NCBI RefSeq assembly: GCF_034427435.1
Contig: NZ_JAXQNP010000002.1
Location: 1,116,001-1,180,000, forward strand
DNA: 64,000 nucleotides
Source: Nitrospirillum sp034427435
GTDB lineage: Bacteria; Pseudomonadota; Alphaproteobacteria; Azospirillales; Azospirillaceae
Direction of reading: 5' to 3'
Position numbers and translations under genes: made by a program. The notes beneath the pieces were generated by a model. The model did no database searches. It was not told where the DNA came from and saw only the letters and a list, made by a program, of their open reading frames with translations. This document shows, piece by piece, positions 33,638-41,361 of this stretch. Numbering within the stretch: the stretch's first letter is position 1; each line of letters opens with the position of its first letter.

Positions 33638-33883
33638 CTATTCCGCGGCCAGGGCCCGAGCCGCTATCAATGGCTCTTTCTCGATAACCGTCAGGTACGC
33701 CAAAACCGTGGCATCCGGTTCGCGGCGACCCTGTTCCCATTCCTGCAAGGTGCGCAGGGGAATGTGGTACCGCGCGGAAAAGTCTTCTTGGGAAAGCCCC
33801 AAGGCGCGACGAATGCGCTTGGCCGCCGCCTGCGGGCGCATCTTGGCCAACTGCTGGTCGGTAAAGGGGATGTCATCGGTCAT
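33638..33883 (-). CDS. Orphan HTH antitoxin-like protein
   Basis: An 81-residue XRE-type protein: FTDQQLAKMRPQAAAKRIRRALGLSQEDFSARYHIPLRTLQEWEQGRREPDATVLAYLTVIEKEP. This matches HigA/NadS-type antitoxins, which normally follow a RelE-like toxin gene. No toxin lies upstream (the next 100 bases hold only an operator) or downstream, where tRNA-Leu ends 26 bases away. It may be a remnant or a stand-alone regulator. An ATG five codons earlier (33898) is also open. Confidence 0.75.
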   Translation of the reverse strand: MTDDIPFTDQQLAKMRPQAAAKRIRRALGLSQEDFSARYHIPLRTLQEWEQGRREPDATVLAYLTVIEKEPLIAARALAAE

Positions 33884-33905
33884 GCCATTCACCTTCAACG
33901 GCTTA

Positions 33906-33932
33906 CTCCGTCATTGACGGAGATTGACGGAG
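33906..33932. promoter_or_regulatory. Operator of the HTH gene
   Basis: CTCCGTCA T TGACGGAG is a perfect 17-base palindrome at 33906-33922, followed by a third half-site ATTGACGGAG (33923-33932). It lies just upstream of the HTH gene start, as expected for autoregulation. Confidence 0.65.
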
Positions 33933-33989
33933 ATTTTTCCATGGCCAAGTCGATGGTATTCGCCCCAGCCATGGGAAGTTGAGCGGCTC

Positions 33990-34250
33990 TCACTGCTCCC
34001 GGTCTTCGGCCATGTCTTCCGCCAGTTCGCTGGCCAGGTCGACGAACAGGCCGGGATCGACGGTCAGGCCCTGGGCCTCGTTGATGCGCACGAAGATGCG
34101 CCAGGCATGCAGGATGGCGACGTCCAGGATGGTGTCGTCGGCCTCTTCCGAATGCTTGTCGGTGATCCCCCGTTCCTCCAGGGCCGCCTTGATATCCAGG
34201 TCGGCGGCTTCCAGCACGGCTTCCATGGCGCGCTTGTGGGGGGTGGACAT
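33990..34250 (-). CDS. Conserved hypothetical small acidic protein
   Basis: An 86-residue protein with a good ribosome site (AAGGAG seven bases before ATG). The sequence is helical and acidic: MSTPHKRAMEAVLEAADLDIKAALEERG at the start, DDTILDVAILHAWRIFVRINEAQGLTVDPGLFVDLASEL in the middle, EDMAEDREQ at the end. No signal peptide, Cys or recognised motif. I do not know a function. Confidence 0.65.
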   Translation of the reverse strand: MSTPHKRAMEAVLEAADLDIKAALEERGITDKHSEEADDTILDVAILHAWRIFVRINEAQGLTVDPGLFVDLASELAEDMAEDREQ

Positions 34251-34391
34251 GGTGGCAACTCCTTGAATAACAATCATATGCTTAAGGGCGTGGCGCCCGG
34301 CCGAGCGCCTTGGCGGTGGCCGGTGCCGTCCCATCATAGCGGATGGGGCGGGTGCCAAGCCATGCGCGGGATTGCGCCCCGGTTCAAGCTG

Positions 34392-34419
34392 AATCGGGGC
34401 CCGGATCCGGGCCCCGATT
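34392..34419. repeat. Perfect 28-base palindrome
   Basis: From 34392 to 34419 the sequence is a perfect palindrome centred on GGATCC with arms AATCGGGGCCCGG. Four T follow on the plus strand. It sits 25 bases ahead of the patatin start codon and may be an operator or an attenuator. Confidence 0.6.
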
Positions 34420-34444
34420 TTGGGGCTGTGGAAAGGGGGATGAG

Positions 34445-35545
34445 GTGGCGCGTGCCTTGCGTTTCCTGGCCGGGCCCGAGGCCATGGCCCGCCTGCGCCG
34501 CGACGGCGTGTCGGATGAGCTGTTCGGCACCCTGGCGGGGGCGTCCGGCGGGCCGAAGTGGCTGGCGCTGACCCGCCTGGATCGGGCCATCCTGGCGCGC
34601 TGGTTCCGGGGCCGCACCCGGCCGCTGGCCATGGTCGGCAGTTCCATCGGCAGCTGGCGCTTCGCCGCCATGGCGCGGCAGGACCCGGCCACCGTGCTGC
34701 GCCGCTTCGAGGAGGCCTACCTGGCCTACGTCCCCTCCGACGCCACCATGCCCACCCTGACGCGCGAAAGCCGCGCCTTCCTGGACATCATCCTGGGCTC
34801 CCCTTCCGGCGCCCATGATGGCGACCGCAAGGGCGCGCGGGAAATCCTGTCCCACCCGGCCATGCGCCTGTCCATCCTGGCGGTGCGGGGGCGGGGGCCG
34901 CTCAGCGCCCGCCATCCCGCCTGGGTGGGGGCCGGCATCGGCGCGGCGGGCCTGGCCAACCTGGTCAGCCGCCGCAGTCTGCCGCTGTTCTTCCAGCGCA
35001 CGCTGTTCGCCGACCCGCGCGGCGCCGATCCCTTCGACCTCGCCGCCGGTTTTCCCACGCGCCGCGTGCCGCTGACTCCGGCCAACCTGGCCGATGCCCT
35101 GATGGCCTCGGGCGCCATCCCCTTCCTGTTCGAACTGGTGCGCGATATCGGCGGGGCCAGGCCCGGCGCCTACATGGACGGCGGCATCATGGACTATCAC
35201 CTGGATATTCCGTTCGTGGCGGAGACGCCGGGCAGCGACCTGGTGCTGTTCCCCCACTTCGGGCCCAAGGTGGTGCCGGGCTGGTTCGACAAAGCCCTGG
35301 CCTGGCGCCGGCCGGCGGCGGCCTCGCTGGCCCGCACCCTGTTGCTGTGTCCGTCCGACGACTTCCTGGCGTCGCTGCCCCAGGGCAAGATTCCCGACCG
35401 GCGCGATTTCACGGCGCTGCCGCCGGCCGAGCGCCAGCGCTACTGGCGCCAGGCCGTGGCCGAGACCGACCGCCTGGCCGACGAGTTCCTGGACGCCGTC
35501 GACCGCGACCGTCTCCCGGACTTGCTGGAGCCGTTGCGGGGGTGA
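34445..35545 (+). CDS. Patatin-like phospholipase family protein
   Basis: A 366-residue protein starting at GTG, with AAGGGGG before it. The patatin dyad is visible: an oxyanion-type loop LAGASGGPKWLAL near residue 34, the Ser nucleophile elbow VGSSIGSWR near residue 63, and the catalytic Asp in YMDGGIMDYH near residue 242. LFADPRGADPFDLAAGFPTRRVPLTPANLADALMASGAIPFLF is typical of the cytoplasmic bacterial branch. It probably hydrolyses acyl esters of phospholipids; substrate unknown. It is preceded by the 28-base palindrome. Confidence 0.85.
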   Translation: MARALRFLAGPEAMARLRRDGVSDELFGTLAGASGGPKWLALTRLDRAILARWFRGRTRPLAMVGSSIGSWRFAAMARQDPATVLRRFEEAYLAYVPSDATMPTLTRESRAFLDIILGSPSGAHDGDRKGAREILSHPAMRLSILAVRGRGPLSARHPAWVGAGIGAAGLANLVSRRSLPLFFQRTLFADPRGADPFDLAAGFPTRRVPLTPANLADALMASGAIPFLFELVRDIGGARPGAYMDGGIMDYHLDIPFVAETPGSDLVLFPHFGPKVVPGWFDKALAWRRPAAASLARTLLLCPSDDFLASLPQGKIPDRRDFTALPPAERQRYWRQAVAETDRLADEFLDAVDRDRLPDLLEPLRG

Positions 35546-35568
35546 TGCCCCGCCGGCGCCTGAGGACC

Positions 35569-35991
35569 TTAATACCGGGGCATCCCCATGGTCTCCACCG
35601 GCACGATGGCCTTGCCGATGGGGGCCAGCGCCAGCACGGCGAACTTGAAGTGCTGGATGGCGAAGGGGATGCCGATGATGGTCACGAACCAGACGACGCC
35701 GGCCAGGATGTGGTACAGCGCCAGCCACCAGCCGGCGAACACGAACCACACGACGTTGCCCAGGAAGCCCAGCGGGCTGGTGCCGATATCCTCCCGCCCG
35801 GTCAGCACCCGGCGATCCACCGCCATCTGGCCGAAGGGCCACAGCACGAACAGCCCCATATTGAAGGCCGCGCGGGCCCAGGGGATGCCGACGATGCTGA
35901 TCACCATCAGGATCGCGGCCATGAACCAGGCCAGCGCCCCGGTGAACCCGAACAGCACCACCCACAAGATGTTCATCAGCAGGCTGATCAT
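35569..35991 (-). CDS. YccF-domain inner-membrane protein
   Basis: A 140-residue protein with two repeated YccF units, each a membrane segment followed by a conserved turn. The first is MISLLMNILWVVLFGFTGALAWFMAAILMVISIVGIPWARAAFNMG...LWPFG, and the second is LGNVVWFVFAGWWLALYHILAGVVWFVTIIGIPFAIQHFKFAVLALAPIG. The G-I-P-(W/F) and P-(F/I)-G motifs are the family signature. Function unknown. Confidence 0.92.
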   Translation of the reverse strand: MISLLMNILWVVLFGFTGALAWFMAAILMVISIVGIPWARAAFNMGLFVLWPFGQMAVDRRVLTGREDIGTSPLGFLGNVVWFVFAGWWLALYHILAGVVWFVTIIGIPFAIQHFKFAVLALAPIGKAIVPVETMGMPRY

Positions 35992-36213
35992 GACGCCACG
36001 GCCTTGGTTGTTGTTTTCCTGCCGGTGATCATTCCTGAAGCGCCCCCTTTCGTCCAGGACCACACTGGCCTGATGTGGTGGGGCCACAGGGGGGCGCCCC
36101 GGCCCCGGGCCGGCGGTCCCAGTCGCCATAGTCCATGTTGCGACCTTGCGTGGGCGGGGGAAGTCGCCGACAGTGACAACGGTATCATCCCCCCGCACAT
36201 CCCGAGCGACCCT

Positions 36214-37497
36214 ATGCGCCGCAACAGCCTCGCCGTCCTGTCCCTTGTCAGCCTCAGCCTGGGGGCGCTGGCCCCCGTCTGGCCCGCCGACGCGGCGGGA
36301 TCCAAAACCGAGCAGTCCAATCCCGAACAGAAGGTGGGCCAGCGCATCCAGGTCCGCCCGGCCGACCTGCCGGCGCCCTATGCCACGGAGGGGGTGGGCA
36401 ATGTGTCGGAAGAGGTGGCGCGGCCCGCCGGCGCCAACCTGACCGTGCCCAAGGGCTTCACCGTGTCCATCTTCGCCACCGGCCTCAGCCGTGCGCGCAA
36501 CCTGGCCGTCGCCCCCAATGGCGACGTCTTCCTGGCCCGCCAGGCCACGCCGGGGGAGATTACCCTGCTGCGCGACAGCAAGGGCACCGGGCAGGCCGAC
36601 CAGATCATCACCTTCGCCGGCGGCTTCGACCGCCCCTATGGCATCGAGTTCCACGACGGCTACCTCTGGGTCGGCGATATCAAGGCGGTGTGGAAAATCC
36701 CCTACAGGGAGGGCGACACCAAGCCGGCCGGCGACCGCATCCAGGTGACGCCGGATGGCGCCTTGGGTCAGCCGAAGGGCCACCCCACCCGGTCCCTGGA
36801 ATTCGCCCCGGACGGCAAAAGCTTCTTCGTCGGCATCGGGTCCATGAGCAACATCGCGGAGGACCCCCAGCCCCATGCCACCGTGACCGAGTTCAACATG
36901 GACGGCACGGTGAAGCGCGTTTACGCCTCCGGCACCCGCAACCCGGTGGGCCTGCAGTTCTATCCCGGCTCCGACGACCTGTATGCCGTGGTGAACGAGC
37001 GTGACGGCCTGGGCGATGGCCTGGTGCCCGACTACTTCACGCGGTTGCAGCCCGGGGGCTTTTATGGCTGGCCCTATTCCTACATCGGCAGCCATCCGCA
37101 GCCGGACTTCGCCGACAAGCGGCCGGACCTGGTGGCCAAGGCCATCGTGCCGGACCTGCTGTTCGACGCCCACTCCGCCCCCCTGGGGCTGTTGTTCTAC
37201 ACCGGCCACCAGTTCCCGGCGGATTACCAGGGCGGCGCCTTCGTCACCCTGCACGGCTCCTGGAACAAGGCGAAGCCCACGGGCTACAAGATCGTCTATA
37301 TCCCCTTCACCCACGGCCGGCCGGCGGGTCATTACGTGAACTTCGCCACCGGCTTCTGGCTGCCCGGCACCAATCCGGCCCAGGTCTGGGGGCGCCCGGT
37401 GGGCCTGGCCATGGCGCATGACGGCAGCCTGCTGGTGGCGGACGACGTCGGCGGCACGGTGTGGCGCATCAGCTATCACGCGAAGGGCAAGTCCTAA
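36214..37497 (+). CDS. Secreted sorbosone-dehydrogenase-like beta-propeller protein
   Basis: A 427-residue exported protein with a signal peptide (residues 1-28, ending VWPADAA). The propeller has GFTVSIFATGLSRARNLAVAPNGDVFLARQ, GFDRPYGIEFHDGYLWVGD, HPTRSLEFAPDGKSFFVGIGS, ASGTRNPVGLQFYP, ERDGLGDGLVPDYFTRL, GGFYGWPYSYIG and LLFYTGHQFPADYQGGAFVTLHGSWN. These match the L-sorbosone/PQQ glucose dehydrogenase (GSDH) family. A quinone-dependent sugar or aldehyde dehydrogenase acting in the periplasm is likely; cofactor and substrate are inferred. No cytochrome domain is fused. Confidence 0.85.
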   Translation: MRRNSLAVLSLVSLSLGALAPVWPADAAGSKTEQSNPEQKVGQRIQVRPADLPAPYATEGVGNVSEEVARPAGANLTVPKGFTVSIFATGLSRARNLAVAPNGDVFLARQATPGEITLLRDSKGTGQADQIITFAGGFDRPYGIEFHDGYLWVGDIKAVWKIPYREGDTKPAGDRIQVTPDGALGQPKGHPTRSLEFAPDGKSFFVGIGSMSNIAEDPQPHATVTEFNMDGTVKRVYASGTRNPVGLQFYPGSDDLYAVVNERDGLGDGLVPDYFTRLQPGGFYGWPYSYIGSHPQPDFADKRPDLVAKAIVPDLLFDAHSAPLGLLFYTGHQFPADYQGGAFVTLHGSWNKAKPTGYKIVYIPFTHGRPAGHYVNFATGFWLPGTNPAQVWGRPVGLAMAHDGSLLVADDVGGTVWRISYHAKGKS

Positions 37498-37562
37498 GTC
37501 TCTTCATCTGCAAGACTCGGGTGCCTGTTCAGAGTCCAGGGCCAGGGAAAGGCCCAGGGAAG

Positions 37563-37599
37563 AGGGCGGCGGTGGGCAAATTCTGCCGCCGCCGCCCTT
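37563..37599 (+). terminator. Hairpin after the sorbosone-dehydrogenase-like gene
   Basis: GGGCGGCGG and CCGCCGCCC form a GC-only stem around a roughly 14-base loop, then TTGT. The T tract is short. Confidence 0.45.
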
Positions 37600-37653
37600 G
37601 TCCATCTTCCGAAATGGGCATATATGTAAGCTTGGTCAAAGGAGGCCAGTCCC

Positions 37654-37941
37654 ATGTCCATCGGCGGCATCAACTTTTACAGCTCTGGTTACGGCGCGAC
37701 GTTCCTGACGTCCGGTATCGGTTCCACCTCCGATGCCTCCAACACGCAGGTCCAGTCCATCTCCCCGGTCAAGACCCAGGGGACCTCGGACCAAGGCACC
37801 GATCAGGCCAACACTGACAACACCGCGTCCAACAGCAGCAGCAACAGCTTCACCCAGAACTTCAGCCCGACGCAGGACCAGGTGAAGGCGGCGTCGGACA
37901 CCGGCCGCACCCGCGGCGCGTTCGTGAACCTGACCGTCTGA
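37654..37941 (+). CDS. Ser/Thr/Asn-rich small protein of unknown function
   Basis: A 95-residue protein with an ideal ribosome site, AAAGGAGG eight bases before the ATG. It starts MSIGGINFYSSGYGATFLTSGIGS and continues through a low-complexity stretch of Ser, Thr, Asn, Gln and Asp. It ends FSPTQDQVKAASDTGRTRGAFVNLTV, with no Cys, Trp or His and no signal peptide. It has its own terminator at 37981. The strong translation signals argue for a well-made product. Composition recalls structural or secreted adhesin-like segments, but I do not recognise a family. Confidence 0.7.
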   Translation: MSIGGINFYSSGYGATFLTSGIGSTSDASNTQVQSISPVKTQGTSDQGTDQANTDNTASNSSSNSFTQNFSPTQDQVKAASDTGRTRGAFVNLTV

Positions 37942-37980
37942 GTTTTCGCTGACTGGGGCCTCAATGAGGCCCGATCCCGA

Positions 37981-38013
37981 GGGTCGACAGCATGCGCTGC
38001 CGGCCCTTTTTGT
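37981..38013 (+). terminator. Terminator of the Ser/Asn-rich gene
   Basis: GGGTCGACAGC and GCTGCCGGCCC form a stem around ATGC with one mismatch, followed by TTTTTG. Confidence 0.75.
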
Positions 38014-38056
38014 TGGGTGCGCAGAGCCCGCGCTTATGGCGCCCGCGTTTGAGGCA

Positions 38057-38710
38057 TCACGCCACCCAGCGCCGCACCTCGTGCAGGTCGGCGGCCACGC
38101 GGCACAGCGCTTCGATCTCCTCGGTGGGGGCCAGCAGGTCCGGCACCATCACCGCCATCATGCCGGCGGCGTGCGCGGCGCGGATGCCGTTGTGGCTGTC
38201 CTCCAGCGCGATGCAGTGGCGGGGGGCGATGTCCAGCGCGGCGGCGGCCTTGAGATAGGGCTCCGGATGCGGCTTGCCCTGGCTGACGTCATCGCCGCCG
38301 ATGACGGCGCGGAAGCGGTGGGCGATGCCGGCCTGGGTCAGGTGGTGCAGCGCGCGCTCCCGCTGGGTGCTGGTCGCCACCGCCATGGGGATGCCGGCCG
38401 CGTCCAGATGATCCAGCAGTTCCACCACGCCGGCCATCAGGGCGATACCGGCATCGAAATGCGCCTGGATGGCCGCGCGGTACAGCTCGGTGAAGCGGTC
38501 GAACACGGCCTCGCCCCCGAAATGGTCCACCAGCATCTGGCGCACCGCCGGATAGGGCCGGCCGATCAGGGTGCCGTAGAACAGCTCCGTCATGGGCTGT
38601 TCCACCGTCACGGCGGCGGCCATCATGGCACCGCGCAGCGGGCGCTCGCTATCGATCAGCAGGCCGTCCATGTCGAAGATGGCGGCGTGGATGGCGTGGG
38701 GGAACGGCAT
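38057..38710 (-). CDS. HAD-superfamily phosphatase (subfamily IA)
   Basis: A 217-residue phosphatase. HAD motif I is AAIFDMDGLLIDSE near the N-terminus, motif II VATSTQRERAL, motif III Lys in GKPHPEPYLKAAAAL and motif IV ALEDSHNGIRAAHAAGM. The helical cap sits between motifs I and II, as in beta-phosphoglucomutase and hexitol phosphatase relatives. Substrate cannot be assigned. The ATG of MPFPHAIH is preferred over an upstream in-frame ATG at 38791. Confidence 0.9.
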   Translation of the reverse strand: MPFPHAIHAAIFDMDGLLIDSERPLRGAMMAAAVTVEQPMTELFYGTLIGRPYPAVRQMLVDHFGGEAVFDRFTELYRAAIQAHFDAGIALMAGVVELLDHLDAAGIPMAVATSTQRERALHHLTQAGIAHRFRAVIGGDDVSQGKPHPEPYLKAAAALDIAPRHCIALEDSHNGIRAAHAAGMMAVMVPDLLAPTEEIEALCRVAADLHEVRRWVA

Positions 38711-38809
38711 GTCCGTGCCTTCATCGTGCGGGGAATCGGTGAGGGTGGGGATACCCCGGCCCACCGCCCGCCGCCAGTGCCGGGGCGGCATGGCAGCTTC
38801 CCCCGAGGG

Positions 38810-38850
38810 TCCCCATCAGTTCCCCATCCAGTTCCCCATCTGGTTCCCCG
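38810..38850 (+). repeat. Short tandem repeat before the oligopeptidase gene
   Basis: The unit CCCCATC(x)GTT occurs three times plus a partial CCCC, with a period of 11-12 bases. It lies in the 279-base divergent region between the HAD gene and the oligopeptidase gene, which holds nothing else I can name. Confidence 0.7.
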
Positions 38851-38989
38851 CTGGCGGCCCTGCGCCGGGCATGGCACCCCCTCGTTCGGGCCCGCTTGCC
38901 GCCCTCGGGGCGCCGACCCTATCGTTGCGGATTCGTGCTTCCGGCCCCCGGTGTCCTTCCTGGGGGCTCAACCAGTGGTGTCATCGTCC

Positions 38990-41089
38990 ATGCCCGCCTC
39001 CGACGCTTCCTTCCGCCAGTCCGCTTTTGCCAAACCGCCCGTCGCGCGGGTCTGGCCGGTGGAAAAGACCGCGCACGGCGAGGTCCGGGTCGATCCCTAC
39101 GATTGGTTGCGCGATCCCGCCTTCCCGGAGGTCAAGGACCCCGACATCCTGTCCTACCTTGAGGCCGAGAACGGCTATATCGAGCAGGTGCTGGGCGGGG
39201 AGGGTGATCTGCGTCCGGCCCTGACGGCCGAGCTGCGCGCCCGCATCAAGGAGGACGATACCGGCGTGCCCTATCGCCGCGACGGCTATTTCTACCAGTC
39301 GCGCTTCGCCGCCGGGCAGAACTACCCCGTCTTCGTGCGCTGGGCCGCCGGCACCTCCGAAGAGGAGGTGGTGCTGGATGTGAACGTCCTGGCGGCGCAG
39401 CACGACTTCATGCGCGTGGCGGATTTCGAGACGACGCGCGACGGCCGCTACCTGGCCTACACCGCCGACACCGATGGCTCCGAACGCTATGGCGTGCGGG
39501 TGAAGGACCTGTCCACCGGCGCCATGGTGCTGGAGGGCGTGGCCGACGCCTCCCCCGGCGTCGCCTGGGCGGCGGACGGGCAACACCTGTTCTATGTCCG
39601 GCAGGATGAATTCCAGCGGCCCAAGACCGTGTGGCGCCACCGCCTGGGCACGGCGGTCGGCGAGGACGTCCTGGTCTATGGCGAGGCCGATCCCGCCTGG
39701 ATGGTCAGCCTGGACCTGACCCTGTCCGGCCGGTTCATCCGCATCGTCGCCCACAACAACGTGTCGACCGAGGTGCGGCTGCTGGACGCCGCGCGGCCGG
39801 AGGGCGAGCCGCGCCTGGTCCTGCCCCGCCGCCAGGGCCATGAGTACAATGTCGAGGACCAGGGCGACGTCGCCTGGATCATCACCAACGACATCCATCG
39901 CAACTTCCGCCTGGTGAAGGCGCCCCTGGCCGACACGGCCGAGTCCAACTGGGTGCAGGTCATCGCCCCGGCCGACCGCACCTACCTGACCGGCCACATG
40001 GCCTTCCGCGACTGGCTGGTCGTCTACGCCCGGGTGGAGGGCGCCCAGGTGGTGCGCGTGCTGGACCCCAGGCAGGCGGACGGCGGCGCCCACGACATCG
40101 CCTTCCCCGACGCCGCGTTCGAGGTCGGGCCCGGTGCCAATTTCGACTATGACGGCGGCCTGCTGCGCCTGCGCTACCAGTCGCTGGTGACGCCGCCCAC
40201 GGTCTATGACTACGACCTGAACGACCGCACCCTGGCCATCCGCAAGGTCCAGGAAATCCCCAGCGGCTACGACGCCGACCAGTATGTCAGCGCCCGCCTG
40301 CTGGCCCCGGCGCGTGACGGCACGCTGATCCCCGTGTCCATCGTTCATCGCCGCGATTTCCCCAAGGACGGGTCGGGGGTGCTGCACCTCTACGCCTATG
40401 GCGCCTACGGCAATGGCATCGATCCCTACTTCTCCGCCAACCGCCTGGGGCTGCTGGACCGGGGCTTCGCCTTCGCCATCGCCCACATCCGCGGCGGGGA
40501 TGAGCTGGGCCGCGGCTGGTACGAGGACGGCAAGCTGGAGAACAAGATCAACAGCTTCACCGACTTCATCGACGCCGCACAATTCCTCGCGGCCCAGGGC
40601 TACGCCAAGGCCGGCAACATCTCGGCCGAGGGCGGTAGCGCCGGTGGCCTGCTGATGGGTGCTGTGGCCAACATGGCGCCCCAGGGCCTGTTCCGCGCCA
40701 TCGTGGCCCAGGTGCCCTTCGTCGACGTGGTCAACACCATGCTGGACGACAGCCTGCCGCTGACGGTCATCGAGTATGACGAGTGGGGCAATCCCAACGA
40801 GCCCGATGTCTATGAGCGGCTGAAGTCCTACAGCCCCTATGACAACGTTTCCGCCAAGGCCTATCCCCACCTGCTGATCACCGCGGGCCTCAGCGACCCG
40901 CGCGTCACCTATTGGGAGCCAGCCAAGTGGGCGGCCAAGCTGCGCAGCCTGAAGACCGACGACAACGTGCTGCTGTCGCGCACCGAGATGGGGGCCGGCC
41001 ACGCCGGCGCCGCCGGCCGGTTCGACAAGCTGAAGGAGGTGGCGTTGACCCAGGCCTTCCTGCTGCGGGCCTTCGGTAAGAGCTTGTAA
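38990..41089 (+). CDS. ptrB: Oligopeptidase B (prolyl oligopeptidase family S9A)
   Basis: A 699-residue cytoplasmic serine peptidase cutting after basic residues in short peptides. The N-terminal propeller begins after WPVEKTAHGEVRVDPYDWLRDP. The hydrolase domain has YGAYGNGIDPYFSANRLGLLDRGFAFAIAHIRGGDELGRGWYEDGK, the nucleophile motif AEGGSAGGLLMGAVAN, the Asp in AGLSDPRVTYWEPAKW and the His in GAGHAGAAGR. EYDEWGNPNEP carries the acidic pair that gives oligopeptidase B its specificity. The ATG at 38990 gives the usual family length. A structured repeat begins three bases after the stop. Confidence 0.93.
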   Translation: MPASDASFRQSAFAKPPVARVWPVEKTAHGEVRVDPYDWLRDPAFPEVKDPDILSYLEAENGYIEQVLGGEGDLRPALTAELRARIKEDDTGVPYRRDGYFYQSRFAAGQNYPVFVRWAAGTSEEEVVLDVNVLAAQHDFMRVADFETTRDGRYLAYTADTDGSERYGVRVKDLSTGAMVLEGVADASPGVAWAADGQHLFYVRQDEFQRPKTVWRHRLGTAVGEDVLVYGEADPAWMVSLDLTLSGRFIRIVAHNNVSTEVRLLDAARPEGEPRLVLPRRQGHEYNVEDQGDVAWIITNDIHRNFRLVKAPLADTAESNWVQVIAPADRTYLTGHMAFRDWLVVYARVEGAQVVRVLDPRQADGGAHDIAFPDAAFEVGPGANFDYDGGLLRLRYQSLVTPPTVYDYDLNDRTLAIRKVQEIPSGYDADQYVSARLLAPARDGTLIPVSIVHRRDFPKDGSGVLHLYAYGAYGNGIDPYFSANRLGLLDRGFAFAIAHIRGGDELGRGWYEDGKLENKINSFTDFIDAAQFLAAQGYAKAGNISAEGGSAGGLLMGAVANMAPQGLFRAIVAQVPFVDVVNTMLDDSLPLTVIEYDEWGNPNEPDVYERLKSYSPYDNVSAKAYPHLLITAGLSDPRVTYWEPAKWAAKLRSLKTDDNVLLSRTEMGAGHAGAAGRFDKLKEVALTQAFLLRAFGKSL

Positions 41090-41091
41090 TA

Positions 41092-41226
41092 CCAGCGGCA
41101 CGAGATTTCGACTCGTGCCGCTGTGGGACGCGACTGCGTCCGCCGGAGCGAGCAGCGCCCAATTAGTGTAAAGGGGGGCGCAGCGAGGAAACCAAGCCAG
41201 CGGATGCTGGCGCCCGGCGACTGAGG
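41092..41226 (+). repeat. 3'-end structured repeat, copy 3
   Basis: It begins three bases past the ptrB stop on the sense strand. Hairpin CAGCGGCACGAG/CTCGTGCCGCTG, then GGGACGCGACTGCGTCC, a diverged middle stem, the linker GCGAGGAAACCAAGCC, CCAGCGGATGCTGG and CGCCCGGCGACTGAGG. Confidence 0.88.
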
Positions 41227-41361
41227 GGGCATTTGAGCGGTCACGATCAAATGCCGAACGTATAAGGACAATTCGTCCGGTGGCCGGCATTTGTAAGGGG
41301 GGCGGGGTCAGCCTATAATTCGGCCCAGTCCCCCTTTCTCCTCGCCTGGGAACCTGTCGCC

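Noticed and set aside
34392..34419. The palindrome before the patatin gene as a simple intrinsic terminator
   Set aside because: No gene ends just upstream on the plus strand and only four T follow; on the minus strand no T run follows.
38981..41290. A 769-codon open frame on the minus strand opposite ptrB
   Set aside because: Mirror frame of a well-supported oligopeptidase; composition is Gly/Val/Gln/His-rich without any recognisable domain.
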